Origin: Terriglobia bacterium
GTDB lineage: Bacteria; Acidobacteriota; Terriglobia; Terriglobales; Acidobacteriaceae
NCBI GenBank assembly: GCA_020073185.1
Contig: JAIQFT010000040.1
Coordinates: 1 to 37,091 of the forward strand
Direction: 5' to 3'
Length of the DNA stretch: 37,091 bases
The notes below the pieces were generated by a model. It saw only the letters and a list, made by a program, of their open reading frames with translations, searched no databases and was not told the DNA's origin. Positions within the stretch are counted from its first letter, which is position 1. Every line of letters begins with the position of its first letter. The translations under genes were made by a program, and so were the position numbers. Positions 8,483-14,674 of the stretch are shown one piece after another.

Positions 8483-8533
8483 TCAGAATTGGTGTCACCG
8501 AGAAACGAAACACCGAGATCGTTCGACTCGTGG
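8483..8533. repeat. Dispersed intergenic repeat, copy 1
   Basis: Begins TCAGAATTGGTGT and continues through GAAACACCGAGATC and TTCGACTCG. A clearly related copy lies at 17832-17887. No coding potential is seen. Confidence 0.65.
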
Positions 8534-8670
8534 TTCCCGCGCCCGATCACCCCAGCACGCGAAAGGCAGGCGTGGCGGGGACACCGGTAAAAACGCGCGG
8601 TAGCCCCCTCGGTCGGGATGAATGAAACGGCTCCGGAGCGACGCGGTCCCGGCGGCGTGCAACGACTCGC

Positions 8671-9039
8671 CTACGTACCCGGCGAGATATGCCGGCCAGT
8701 GCCTACCTGCATCACTGGCTCGGGCCAGTGCATGACCTCAGGATGAGCGCTTCCAAGCTGAGCACCCTCATCTACTACCGCCTCGGGCCAGTGCGTGATC
8801 TCAGGATGAGCGCTTCCAAGTTGAGCGCCTTCATCCATGCGGGCGTCTGCGCTGACGATCTCGTGGGCGGGCCAGTGCGTGATTTCAGGATAGGCGCTTC
8901 CCAGTTGAGCACCTTCGTCAAACTCGAAAGGAACTGTCGCGCGCACCGAGTTCTCTTGTCCAAAAGCCATTGTCAGGAGTACTCCCAGAAGTCCCACAAC
9001 CAGAATTGCTCGCTTCATTTCCAGATTCTTGCGTTCCAT
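8671..9039 (-). CDS. Small secreted protein with three 17-residue repeats
   Basis: 122 residues from the ATG at 9039, which has GGAGG seven bases upstream; a GTG at 9045 is the alternative. A signal peptide (MKRAILVVGLLGVLLTMAFG) is followed by NSVRATVPFEF. That short segment resembles the start of small exported Acidobacteria proteins that read VxVPFxF, but here the rest of that domain is absent. Instead there are three near-identical units, DEGAQLGSAYPEITHWP, DEGAQLGSAHPEITHWP and DEGAQLGSAHPEVMHWP, separated by linkers of 11 and 4 residues, then a Gly/Pro tail. Repeats are also conserved at DNA level (units starting near 8721, 8784 and 8868). Acidic residues plus His-Trp could bind metal, but this is speculation. 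No known family is recognised. Confidence 0.7.
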   Translation of the reverse strand: MERKNLEMKRAILVVGLLGVLLTMAFGQENSVRATVPFEFDEGAQLGSAYPEITHWPAHEIVSADARMDEGAQLGSAHPEITHWPEAVVDEGAQLGSAHPEVMHWPEPVMQVGTGRHISPGT

Positions 9040-9114
9040 GTTCACACCTCCGAGCCGAAGAATTTTTCGGTGATCGACTCACCCTGAAACGAGCCTACGC
9101 AAGCGCCTGTTTGC

Positions 9115-9146
9115 ATGTGTCAAAGCCGTGTCTGAAATGTGTCAAA
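9115..9146 (-). promoter_or_regulatory. Direct repeats of TTTGACACAT upstream of the repeat-protein gene
   Basis: On the minus strand TTTGACACAT occurs at 9146-9137 and 9124-9115, 22 bases apart (two helical turns), with a degenerate TTTCAGACACG between. Each contains TTGACA, so one could be a -35 box; no good -10 follows. This may be an operator. Confidence 0.35.
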
Positions 9147-9321
9147 TGTTGCGAACTTGGATCATCGGGAGCAGGGAAGTTTTCGAATGAGCCGAGCGCG
9201 CCGGCAGACGGGCTTGCTTGGACCCTAGCACCGTCATGCTGGCGGTCGCAAAATTCCAGAACAGGGGAGGCGTCTCGCGCATCTGTTACCTGAGCGCCCG
9301 TTTCCGCCGTCTGCATCCTCA

Positions 9322-10278
9322 ATGCACGAAACTGTTGATTTCCTAATCGAGCACGGTTACTCCCTGCTATTCGCCTGGGTTCTGGCGGAGCAGTTGGGCC
9401 TGCCGATCCCATCGCTGCCGTTACTGCTGGCAGCCGGCGCATTGGCCGGCGCAGGCAAGCTGGGTTTCGGCTGGACAGTGGCGCTGGCGCTGGCGGCTTG
9501 TATCATCGCCGACGTGCTATGGTACGAAATCGGCCGCCGCCGGGGCGGCAAGATCCTCGGCCTGCTCTGCCGCATCGCGCTGGAGCCGGAATCCTGCGTT
9601 CGGCGTACGGAAGACGCCTTTCAGAACCACGCTTCGCGCTCGCTGCTGATCGCCAAGTTTGTTCCCGGCCTGAACACCGTCGCACCGCCCATGGCGGGCA
9701 TGACCGGAATGCCGCTGTGGCGCTTCCTGGTATTTGATGCCCTCGGCGCACTTCTCTGGGCAGGGGGAGCGACCCTGCTGGGGTACATATTCAGCGGCCA
9801 GTTGGAATATCTGGCGCTGTACCTGTCGCGGCTTGGGGATGTCGCGGTTGTCCTGGTGGCGCTTCTGCTGGGCGCCTACATCCTGCGTAAGCACCTGGCA
9901 CGCCGGCGCTTTGAGCGCGAGCTGTGGATGTCGCGGATCACGCCGGAGGAATTGAAAGCCAAGCTGGACTCCGGAGAGCCGGTGACGATCGTGGATTTGC
10001 GCCATCCGCTGGATTTTCTGCCTTATCCGCAAGTGCTTCCGGGAGCGATTCGGCTGTCGCCGAGCGACATTGAGCAGCGCCACAACGAGATTCCGCGCGA
10101 TCGCGAGGTCATCCTGTATTGCACTTGACCCAACGAAGCGACCAGCGCCCGGGTGGCGCAGCAACTGAAACGGCAGGGAGTAACGCGGGTTCGACCGCTG
10201 GCTGGAGGCTTTCATGGCTGGCGAGAGCGGGGTTACCCGCTGCAGGAGTTCTATCCCGAGCTGGCAGCCGCGCAGTGA
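9322..10278 (+). CDS. DedA-family membrane protein fused to rhodanese; in-frame TGA, likely selenocysteine
   Basis: 318 codons. Residues ~1-200 form a DedA/VTT integral membrane domain with several hydrophobic helices and the KFVPGLNTVAPPMAG signature. Residues ~210-318 form a cytosolic rhodanese (sulfurtransferase-like) domain: ITPEELKAKLD, VDLRHPLDF, PGAIRLSP, then the active-site loop. That loop reads YCT-TGA-PNEATSARVAQ, where related proteins usually have YCxCPNE. Translation by the standard code stops at 10128, but the same frame continues for 49 clean codons (QLKRQGVTRVRPLAGGFHGW, then RERGYPLQEFYPEL) to a TGA at 10276-10278. The downstream part is plainly the missing rhodanese C-terminus. 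A hairpin suited to selenocysteine insertion follows the TGA. Alternatives are a recent nonsense mutation or a sequencing error. The convergent methyltransferase ends seven bases further on. Confidence 0.75.
10126..10159 (+). promoter_or_regulatory. Putative Sec codon and SECIS hairpin (DedA-rhodanese)
   Basis: TGA at 10126-10128, then a 5-bp stem GCGCC (10145-10149) / GGCGC (10155-10159) with apical loop CGGGT. The loop starts 22 bases after the TGA and has G as its second base, fitting the general bacterial SECIS pattern. The stem is short. Confidence 0.5.
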
Positions 10279-10284
10279 AGGCGG

Positions 10285-11007
10285 TCATGCGCGACGCGCT
10301 ACAAATCCGGCTAAGCCGCGAAAGAATTTGGACCTTCCATAGCCTCTGATGTTCCGTGCGGTGAATCCCGCGCGCCGTAAGTCCATGAGAATGTCGCGCG
10401 GGGGATAGAGCCGCAGCCGGTGTACCTCTTCGCTGCGCCGGTACCTCTCGCCGATCCTGCGGAAAACCGTCATGCGGCGCGTGAGCTCCTTTGGGCTGCG
10501 GCTTACCTCAAGCAGAATTGCCCAGTCGTCGCCCGCAGTCCACCGGCGCGGCACTCGCCCCAATTCTCGCTCCGGGCCGGCCAGATCGAAGATAAGCACG
10601 CCGCCCGGGCGCAGCGCGTCGTGCACGTGTCGGAAGAACCGCGCCATTTCTTGTCGGTTGTTATCGCCATCAAAGGTGTAATTGAGGACTTCGCCAAGCG
10701 CGGTGACCGCCACACACGGCGGGAGTTTGATTTTCAGAAACGAACCCACATGGAATCGCGCGCCCGGAGCCGATTGGCGGGCCAGCGCGACCATGGCCGG
10801 CGAAATGTCAATTCCCAGCGCGTCGTAGCCGTGGCACGTGAGCAGGTGCGCCCACAGTCCAGGACCGCAGCCGAGGTCCACTACCAGACCGCGATCAATC
10901 CCGTTCCGGTGCAGGATGGTTAGCAAGCCGGGCGTGGCCTCGCGAACGAACCCGCTGTACGCGCGGCCATGGATGTACGCCAAATCGGTCTGGTAGCCAG
11001 GATTCAT
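10285..11007 (-). CDS. SAM-dependent class I methyltransferase
   Basis: 240 residues, a soluble Rossmann-fold methyltransferase. Motif I VVDLGCGPGLWAHLL, acidic residue after strand 2 in GIDISPAMVALAR, motif IV-like VTALGEVLNYTFD, and LRPGGVLIFDLAGP after it. The C-terminal part (RLYPPRDILMDLRRAGF) fits small-molecule methyltransferases; the acceptor is not identifiable. The start at 11007 is preferred over the in-frame ATG at 11046 because a TATAAT box sits between them, 22 bases upstream of 11007. There is no clear Shine-Dalgarno, so the message may have a very short leader. It converges on the DedA-rhodanese gene. Confidence 0.85.
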   Translation of the reverse strand: MNPGYQTDLAYIHGRAYSGFVREATPGLLTILHRNGIDRGLVVDLGCGPGLWAHLLTCHGYDALGIDISPAMVALARQSAPGARFHVGSFLKIKLPPCVAVTALGEVLNYTFDGDNNRQEMARFFRHVHDALRPGGVLIFDLAGPERELGRVPRRWTAGDDWAILLEVSRSPKELTRRMTVFRRIGERYRRSEEVHRLRLYPPRDILMDLRRAGFTARNIRGYGRSKFFRGLAGFVARRA

Positions 11008-11029
11008 GGTGTGGCGGGAACGAGCGGCG

Positions 11030-11057
11030 ATTATACCCGGCTCCACGGTCCTGTCCC
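11030..11057 (-). promoter_or_regulatory. Promoter of the methyltransferase gene
   Basis: Minus-strand GGGACA (11057-11052), 16-base spacer, TATAAT (11035-11030). The -10 is a perfect match and the -35 matches four of six. It places the start site close to the ATG at 11007. Confidence 0.5.
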
Positions 11058-11135
11058 TTCGGCTTCAACTCCGGATTTGCGCTCTCGCGCCGCTACGATA
11101 AGATAGTCGGGACTGCACTGGATGAGGGGGAGTCA

Positions 11136-11303
11136 ATGGCTGATATCGTGGAGCGTCGCAAGGGGGCCCGCCGCAAGGGATCGATTCGCGCCGGCAAGGA
11201 ACGGCGCAATCCCGCTGTCCCGCCTCCGCCCGGAAGCACTCGCAGCGGCCAGGACCGCCGTCGGAAGGATCGCCGGCAAGGGGACCGCCGCGGTAAGCAT
11301 TGA
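11136..11303 (+). CDS. 55-residue highly basic small protein
   Basis: Starts MADIVERRKGARRKG and ends GQDRRRKDRRQGDRRGKH. Nearly half of the residues are Arg, Lys or Gly, with a PPPP linker in the middle. A strong purine-rich ribosome site (GAGGGGGAG) lies just upstream of the ATG at 11136, and third codon positions are mostly G or C as in neighbouring genes. A weak promoter (TTGCGC, 16 bases, TAAGAT) lies upstream near 11078. Repeated DRR motifs resemble tails of some small nucleic-acid or surface-associated proteins, but no family is recognised. It is not in an operon. Confidence 0.5.
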   Translation: MADIVERRKGARRKGSIRAGKERRNPAVPPPPGSTRSGQDRRRKDRRQGDRRGKH

Positions 11304-11384
11304 CGAATTAGGGCCGGAGTTTGCCACCACACAATGCGTTCATATGTCATTTAGGGAATTCCTTTTTCCGACAGATTCTTTCGT

Positions 11385-11414
11385 TCGACATTTCCAATCT
11401 CCTGCGCCTAAAAT
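11385..11414 (+). promoter_or_regulatory. Putative promoter of panB
   Basis: TCGACA at 11385-11390, 18-base spacer, TAAAAT at 11409-11414, about 85 bases upstream of the panB start. Confidence 0.4.
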
Positions 11415-11497
11415 ACTGGTGTCCGCATCTATAGGGACCTAAGCCAAGAACCGGAACAGGTGGTATCCGCTGCGGCGGAACTGCACTGGAGGTCAAA

Positions 11498-12394
11498 GTG
11501 AGCGTCGTTCCCATTGGCGATTCCCGCCAGAAAATCACTGTCCTTTCTCTACTCGATAAGAAGTTTCGTCACGAGCCCATCACCGCGCTGACCGCCTACG
11601 ACTACGCCACCGCGCGCCTGGTGGACGAGGCCGGCATTGACGTCATCCTGGTCGGCGATTCGCTTGCCCAGGTGATGCTCGGCTACGACAACACGCTGGC
11701 GGTGAGCATGGAGGAGATGCTGCACCACACGCGCGCTGCGCGACGCGGCACCAAGCGCGCGCTGCTGGTCGCTGACATGCCGTTCGCGTCGTATCACCTC
11801 GGCGCCGACGAGGCGTTGCGCAATGCTTCGCGGTTTGTGAAAGAAGCAGGCGCGGAGGCGGTGAAGATCGAAGGCGGCGAAAAGCGCGCCGACATCGTTC
11901 GCCGCATCATCGACGCCGAGATTCCGGTCATGGGGCACATCGGGCTGACGCCGCAGTCGGTGCACGCCATGGGCGGCTACAGGGTCCAGGGCAAAACCCT
12001 CAACGCGATCGAACAACTCATGCGCGATGCGGTGGCTTTGGATCGTGCCGGCGTGTTCTCCATGGTGCTGGAAGGCATTCCGCGCGAGGTGGCAGCGATG
12101 ATCACCGCCGAGGTGCACACACCCACGATCGGCATCGGGGCCGGGCCGGATTGCGATGGGCAGATCCTCGTCATCCACGACATGCTGGGCCTGAATTTCG
12201 GCACGCCAGCAAAATTCGTGCGCCAGTACGCGGATGTTGGCGCAGTCATGCGCAGCGCGGTCGAGAGCTACAAGAATGATGTGATTGCGGGCGGCTATCC
12301 TAACGATGAGGAGTCGTACCATCTGCCCAAGGACACGCGCGCGGCGCTGGAGACGATTCTGGAGCGCAAGCGCGGGATGCGATCCGGAGATTGA
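11498..12394 (+). CDS. panB: 3-methyl-2-oxobutanoate hydroxymethyltransferase (PanB)
   Basis: 298 residues. Transfers a hydroxymethyl group from methylene-tetrahydrofolate to 2-oxoisovalerate to give ketopantoate, the first committed step to pantothenate and CoA. Family signatures are clear: ITALTAYDYATARLVDEAG, the Mg-binding VGDSLAQVMLGY, LLVADMPFASY, AVKIEGG, VMGHIGLTPQSVHAMGG, and IGIGAGPDCDGQILVIHD. Length is normal (about 260-300). The GTG start at 11498 has a perfect GGAGG with a five-base spacer. panC follows 61 bases later, so the two form a pantothenate unit; panD and panE are not in the window. Confidence 0.97.
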   Translation: MSVVPIGDSRQKITVLSLLDKKFRHEPITALTAYDYATARLVDEAGIDVILVGDSLAQVMLGYDNTLAVSMEEMLHHTRAARRGTKRALLVADMPFASYHLGADEALRNASRFVKEAGAEAVKIEGGEKRADIVRRIIDAEIPVMGHIGLTPQSVHAMGGYRVQGKTLNAIEQLMRDAVALDRAGVFSMVLEGIPREVAAMITAEVHTPTIGIGAGPDCDGQILVIHDMLGLNFGTPAKFVRQYADVGAVMRSAVESYKNDVIAGGYPNDEESYHLPKDTRAALETILERKRGMRSGD

Positions 12395-12455
12395 GAAATG
12401 TGTAATCTGTAATTTGGACCGGCGGTTTGAAATTGCAGATTGCAAATTCTCTACA
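12395..12455. repeat. AT-rich word repeats between panB and panC
   Basis: Short degenerate repeats such as tgtaatctgtaattt and gaaattgcagattgcaaatt. It contrasts with the GC-rich genes on both sides and resembles the other intergenic islands. Confidence 0.45.
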
Positions 12456-13313
12456 ATGAAGATCGTTCACTCTCCTGACGGCATGCACGCTGCCTGCGCG
12501 CAATGCAAGCGCGAGGGCGGTCGCATCGGGCTGGTGCCCACCATGGGGGCGCTGCACGAAGGACACCTGTCCCTGATTCGCGCGGCGCGAGCGCAGTCGG
12601 ATGTGGTTGCCGTATCCATCTTCGTCAATCCTCTTCAATTCGGACCCAACGAAGATCTCGCGAAATATCCGCGGACGTTGGAGCGCGATTGCCAGTTGCT
12701 GGAAGTAGAAAAGGTTGACCTGCTCTTCGCGCCCTCCAACCAAGACATGTATCCCGCGTGCGCGACCACCTTCGTGACCGTTGAAGGCTTGAGCGAGAAA
12801 CTGTGCGGACGCTCGCGGCCGGGGCATTTCCGCGGCGTCACCACCGTGGTCGCCAAACTCTTCAACATCGTCGAGCCGGACCTCGCTTTTTTTGGCCAGA
12901 AAGACGCGGCGCAGGTCGCCATCATCCGCCGCATGGTGCGCGATCTGAACTTTCCGGTGCAGATTGTGGTCTGCCCCATTGTCCGTGAGCAAGACGGGCT
13001 GGCGTTGTCGTCGCGCAATGCCTACCTCGACCCGCAGCAACGCAAGCAGGCACTCGTGCTCAACCGCTCGCTCATGCGGGTGCAGACGCTGGCCGATACC
13101 GGCGAGCGTAGCGCGGCCAAGCTGGTTGAAGCCGGCAAGCAGGTGATCGCCGACGAGCCCGGCGTGCGGCTGGACTATTTTGAAATTGTTCACCCGGATA
13201 CGCTCGATCCGGTTGCCGACCTTTCCAACGGCGCGCTGGTTGCGGTGGCGGCGTTCGTCGGCGCCACACGCCTGATTGACAATGTTGTGCTGCACGGCGC
13301 CGGGGAAGCCTGA
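12456..13313 (+). CDS. panC: Pantoate-beta-alanine ligase (PanC)
   Basis: 285 residues. Condenses pantoate and beta-alanine to pantothenate using ATP. Motifs: GLVPTMGALHEGHLSLIR (nucleotide-binding HxGH), FVNPLQFGPNEDLAKYPRT, FRGVTTVVAKLFNIVEPD, FFGQKDAAQ, the KMSKS-like LALSSRNAYL, and ATRLIDNVVL at the end. The reading frame is open well upstream into panB, but the ATG at 12456 gives the usual PanC N-terminus (MKIVHSPDGMHA). It has no strong ribosome site because the leader is the AT-rich repeat island. It lies downstream of panB and is probably co-transcribed. Confidence 0.96.
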   Translation: MKIVHSPDGMHAACAQCKREGGRIGLVPTMGALHEGHLSLIRAARAQSDVVAVSIFVNPLQFGPNEDLAKYPRTLERDCQLLEVEKVDLLFAPSNQDMYPACATTFVTVEGLSEKLCGRSRPGHFRGVTTVVAKLFNIVEPDLAFFGQKDAAQVAIIRRMVRDLNFPVQIVVCPIVREQDGLALSSRNAYLDPQQRKQALVLNRSLMRVQTLADTGERSAAKLVEAGKQVIADEPGVRLDYFEIVHPDTLDPVADLSNGALVAVAAFVGATRLIDNVVLHGAGEA

Positions 13314-13379
13314 CCTAAGTCAGAAGTCACAAGCAAAACCGCGGTCGCGGACGCGGGCTGATTCTTGCGCTTGCATTCC

Positions 13380-13411
13380 GCTTCTTACTTCTGACTTCTT
13401 ACTTCCGACTT
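13380..13411. repeat. CTTACTTCT word repeat forming a gene end
   Basis: Repeats of cttcttacttctgactt. It is related to the (TAAGAAG)n array at 4848 and to 5139-5158, and supplies the last codons and the stop of the glycosylase gene. Confidence 0.7.
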
Positions 13412-14086
13412 CCCAGACACAAACGGATTGCCCGCAATCACGTAGCGCAGCTTCGCGTCCGCGGCCTTGGTGATTCCGGTGCGTGGCGTGGTCACAACAC
13501 GGCGCACGCGAAAGCCGTCATCGAGGATGGTGAGATCGGAAAACGTGGTCAGGTCTTTGGCGTTGTCGCGCGCCCGCGTGATTCCCAGCGCTTGCGTCAG
13601 ACGTCCCGGACCGGTGGTAAGCAGGCGCAGATCGGCGATGCGCGGTTCGTCTTCGGGCAGCGGAAGCCGGCGCGCGGCGAACATCTGCGCTAATCCTGCG
13701 GCCGGCTCCAGCGCGCGAAACAGCACGCTTCCCGCCTTGCCTTCCGACATGCAGGAGACGTTCAGGCAAAAGTGATTGCCGTAGATCATATAGACGTACG
13801 TGAAACCCGGCGGGCCGAACAACACCAGGTTGCGCGGGGTGGGGCCGGCGGCAGCGTGCGCAGCGGGATCGTTGGTGCCCATGTAGGCTTCGACTTCCAC
13901 GATGCGCCCTGCGAGCAGCTTGCGGCCATGCTTGCGGACCAGAACCTTGCCCAGCAGTTCGCGAGCCACGCGGCGCGGGTCGCGGTCGTAGAAACGGCGC
14001 GAGAGCGGGCGCGAGAGCGTGATGTCGAATTCCGAATCGCGCATGATTTCAGCCGCCGATAAACGCAGATCTTTAGTGGTTGTCAT
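13385..14086 (-). CDS. 3-methyladenine DNA glycosylase (AAG/MPG family)
   Basis: 233 residues. Base-excision repair glycosylase that removes alkylated purines. Features: SRRFYDRDPRRVARELLGK at the start of the domain, GRIVEVEAYMGTNDPAAHA with the catalytic Glu, FGPPGFTYVYMIYGNHFCLN, VLFRALEP and TTGPGRLTQALGI. The ATG at 14086 is chosen; a TTG at 14137 and an ATG at 14044 are alternatives. The natural end is probably near the VIAGNPFVSG motif, because the last residues (GKSEVRSQK) are read from the same repeat word that forms the end of the ABC ATPase gene. It converges with panC. Confidence 0.92.
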   Translation of the reverse strand: MTTTKDLRLSAAEIMRDSEFDITLSRPLSRRFYDRDPRRVARELLGKVLVRKHGRKLLAGRIVEVEAYMGTNDPAAHAAAGPTPRNLVLFGPPGFTYVYMIYGNHFCLNVSCMSEGKAGSVLFRALEPAAGLAQMFAARRLPLPEDEPRIADLRLLTTGPGRLTQALGITRARDNAKDLTTFSDLTILDDGFRVRRVVTTPRTGITKAADAKLRYVIAGNPFVSGKSEVRSQK

Positions 14087-14206
14087 TTCCCCGCTGAGCG
14101 AAGCGGACGGGGAATCTGTTTTTGCGCCTTTCTCCAACCGCAGATTCCTCGTTCCGCTCGGAATGGCAATTCAATGCTGGTCGATCACAATCAGCGTTCC
14201 TCTGCT

Positions 14207-14674
14207 TTAATCAGCGGCGGACTCCTTCAACGTGGCCAGCACCTCTGCCGCGTGGCCGGCAGCTTTCACGCCGCGGAATTCGCGCAGCAGCTTGCCGTCC
14301 GGGCCGATCACAAATGTGCTGCGCTCGATGCCCATCACCTTCCTGCCGTACATGTTTTTCTCTTTCAGCACGCCGTAGGCCTGGGCGAGTTTCTTATCCG
14401 AGTCGGAGAGCAGAATGAACGGCAAGTTGAACCGCTGTTGGAATTTCTTCAGCGCACGCGGCGAGTCGGGCGAGGCGGCCACGACCTCAGCGCCGGATTT
14501 TTTGAACTTGGAGTATTCGTCGCGAAACTCGGACGCCTCTAGGTTTCAACCCGGCGTGTTCGCCTTGGGAAAGAAATAGAGGACGACGGTTTTGCCTCGG
14601 AATTGCTTCAGGGAGGCGCTCTTTTCGTCCTGGTCGGGCAAAGTGAACTCGGGGGCTTTATCATTGACTTGCAT
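14207..14674 (-). CDS. BCP/PrxQ-type peroxiredoxin with in-frame TGA, likely selenoprotein
   Basis: 156 codons including the stop. Thiol/selenol peroxidase of the bacterioferritin comigratory protein family. From the ATG at 14674 (GGAG seven bases upstream) the frame reads NDKAPEFTLPDQD, then KTVVLYFFPKANTPG, then TGA at codon 43 (14548-14546), then NLEASEFRDEYSKFKKSGAE and on through VVAASPDSPRALKKFQQRF, STFVIGPDGKLLREFRG to the normal C-terminus. In this family the residue after NTPG is the peroxidatic Cys. The usual resolving Cys five residues later is Ser (EAS), and the protein has no other Cys, so without a residue at the TGA it would have no redox centre. A hairpin suited to Sec insertion follows. 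Ordinary gene calling would report only the 91-codon tail from a GTG at 14482. A nonsense mutation or sequencing error is the alternative. Confidence 0.82.
14518..14548 (-). promoter_or_regulatory. Putative Sec codon and SECIS hairpin (peroxiredoxin)
   Basis: Minus-strand TGA at 14548-14546, then a stem of CGTC+CGA pairing with TCG+GACG (one bulged C) at 14535-14518, apical loop GTT. The loop begins 18 bases after the TGA with G first, fitting the bacterial SECIS pattern. Confidence 0.55.

Noticed and set aside
10126-10128. DedA-rhodanese read as a simple truncated gene or pseudogene
   Set aside because: The downstream frame is fully intact for the rest of the rhodanese domain, and a second gene shows the same pattern. 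A nonsense mutation remains possible but is less likely.
14482-14550. Frameshift in the peroxiredoxin gene
   Set aside because: N- and C-terminal parts are in the same frame; only a TGA separates them.
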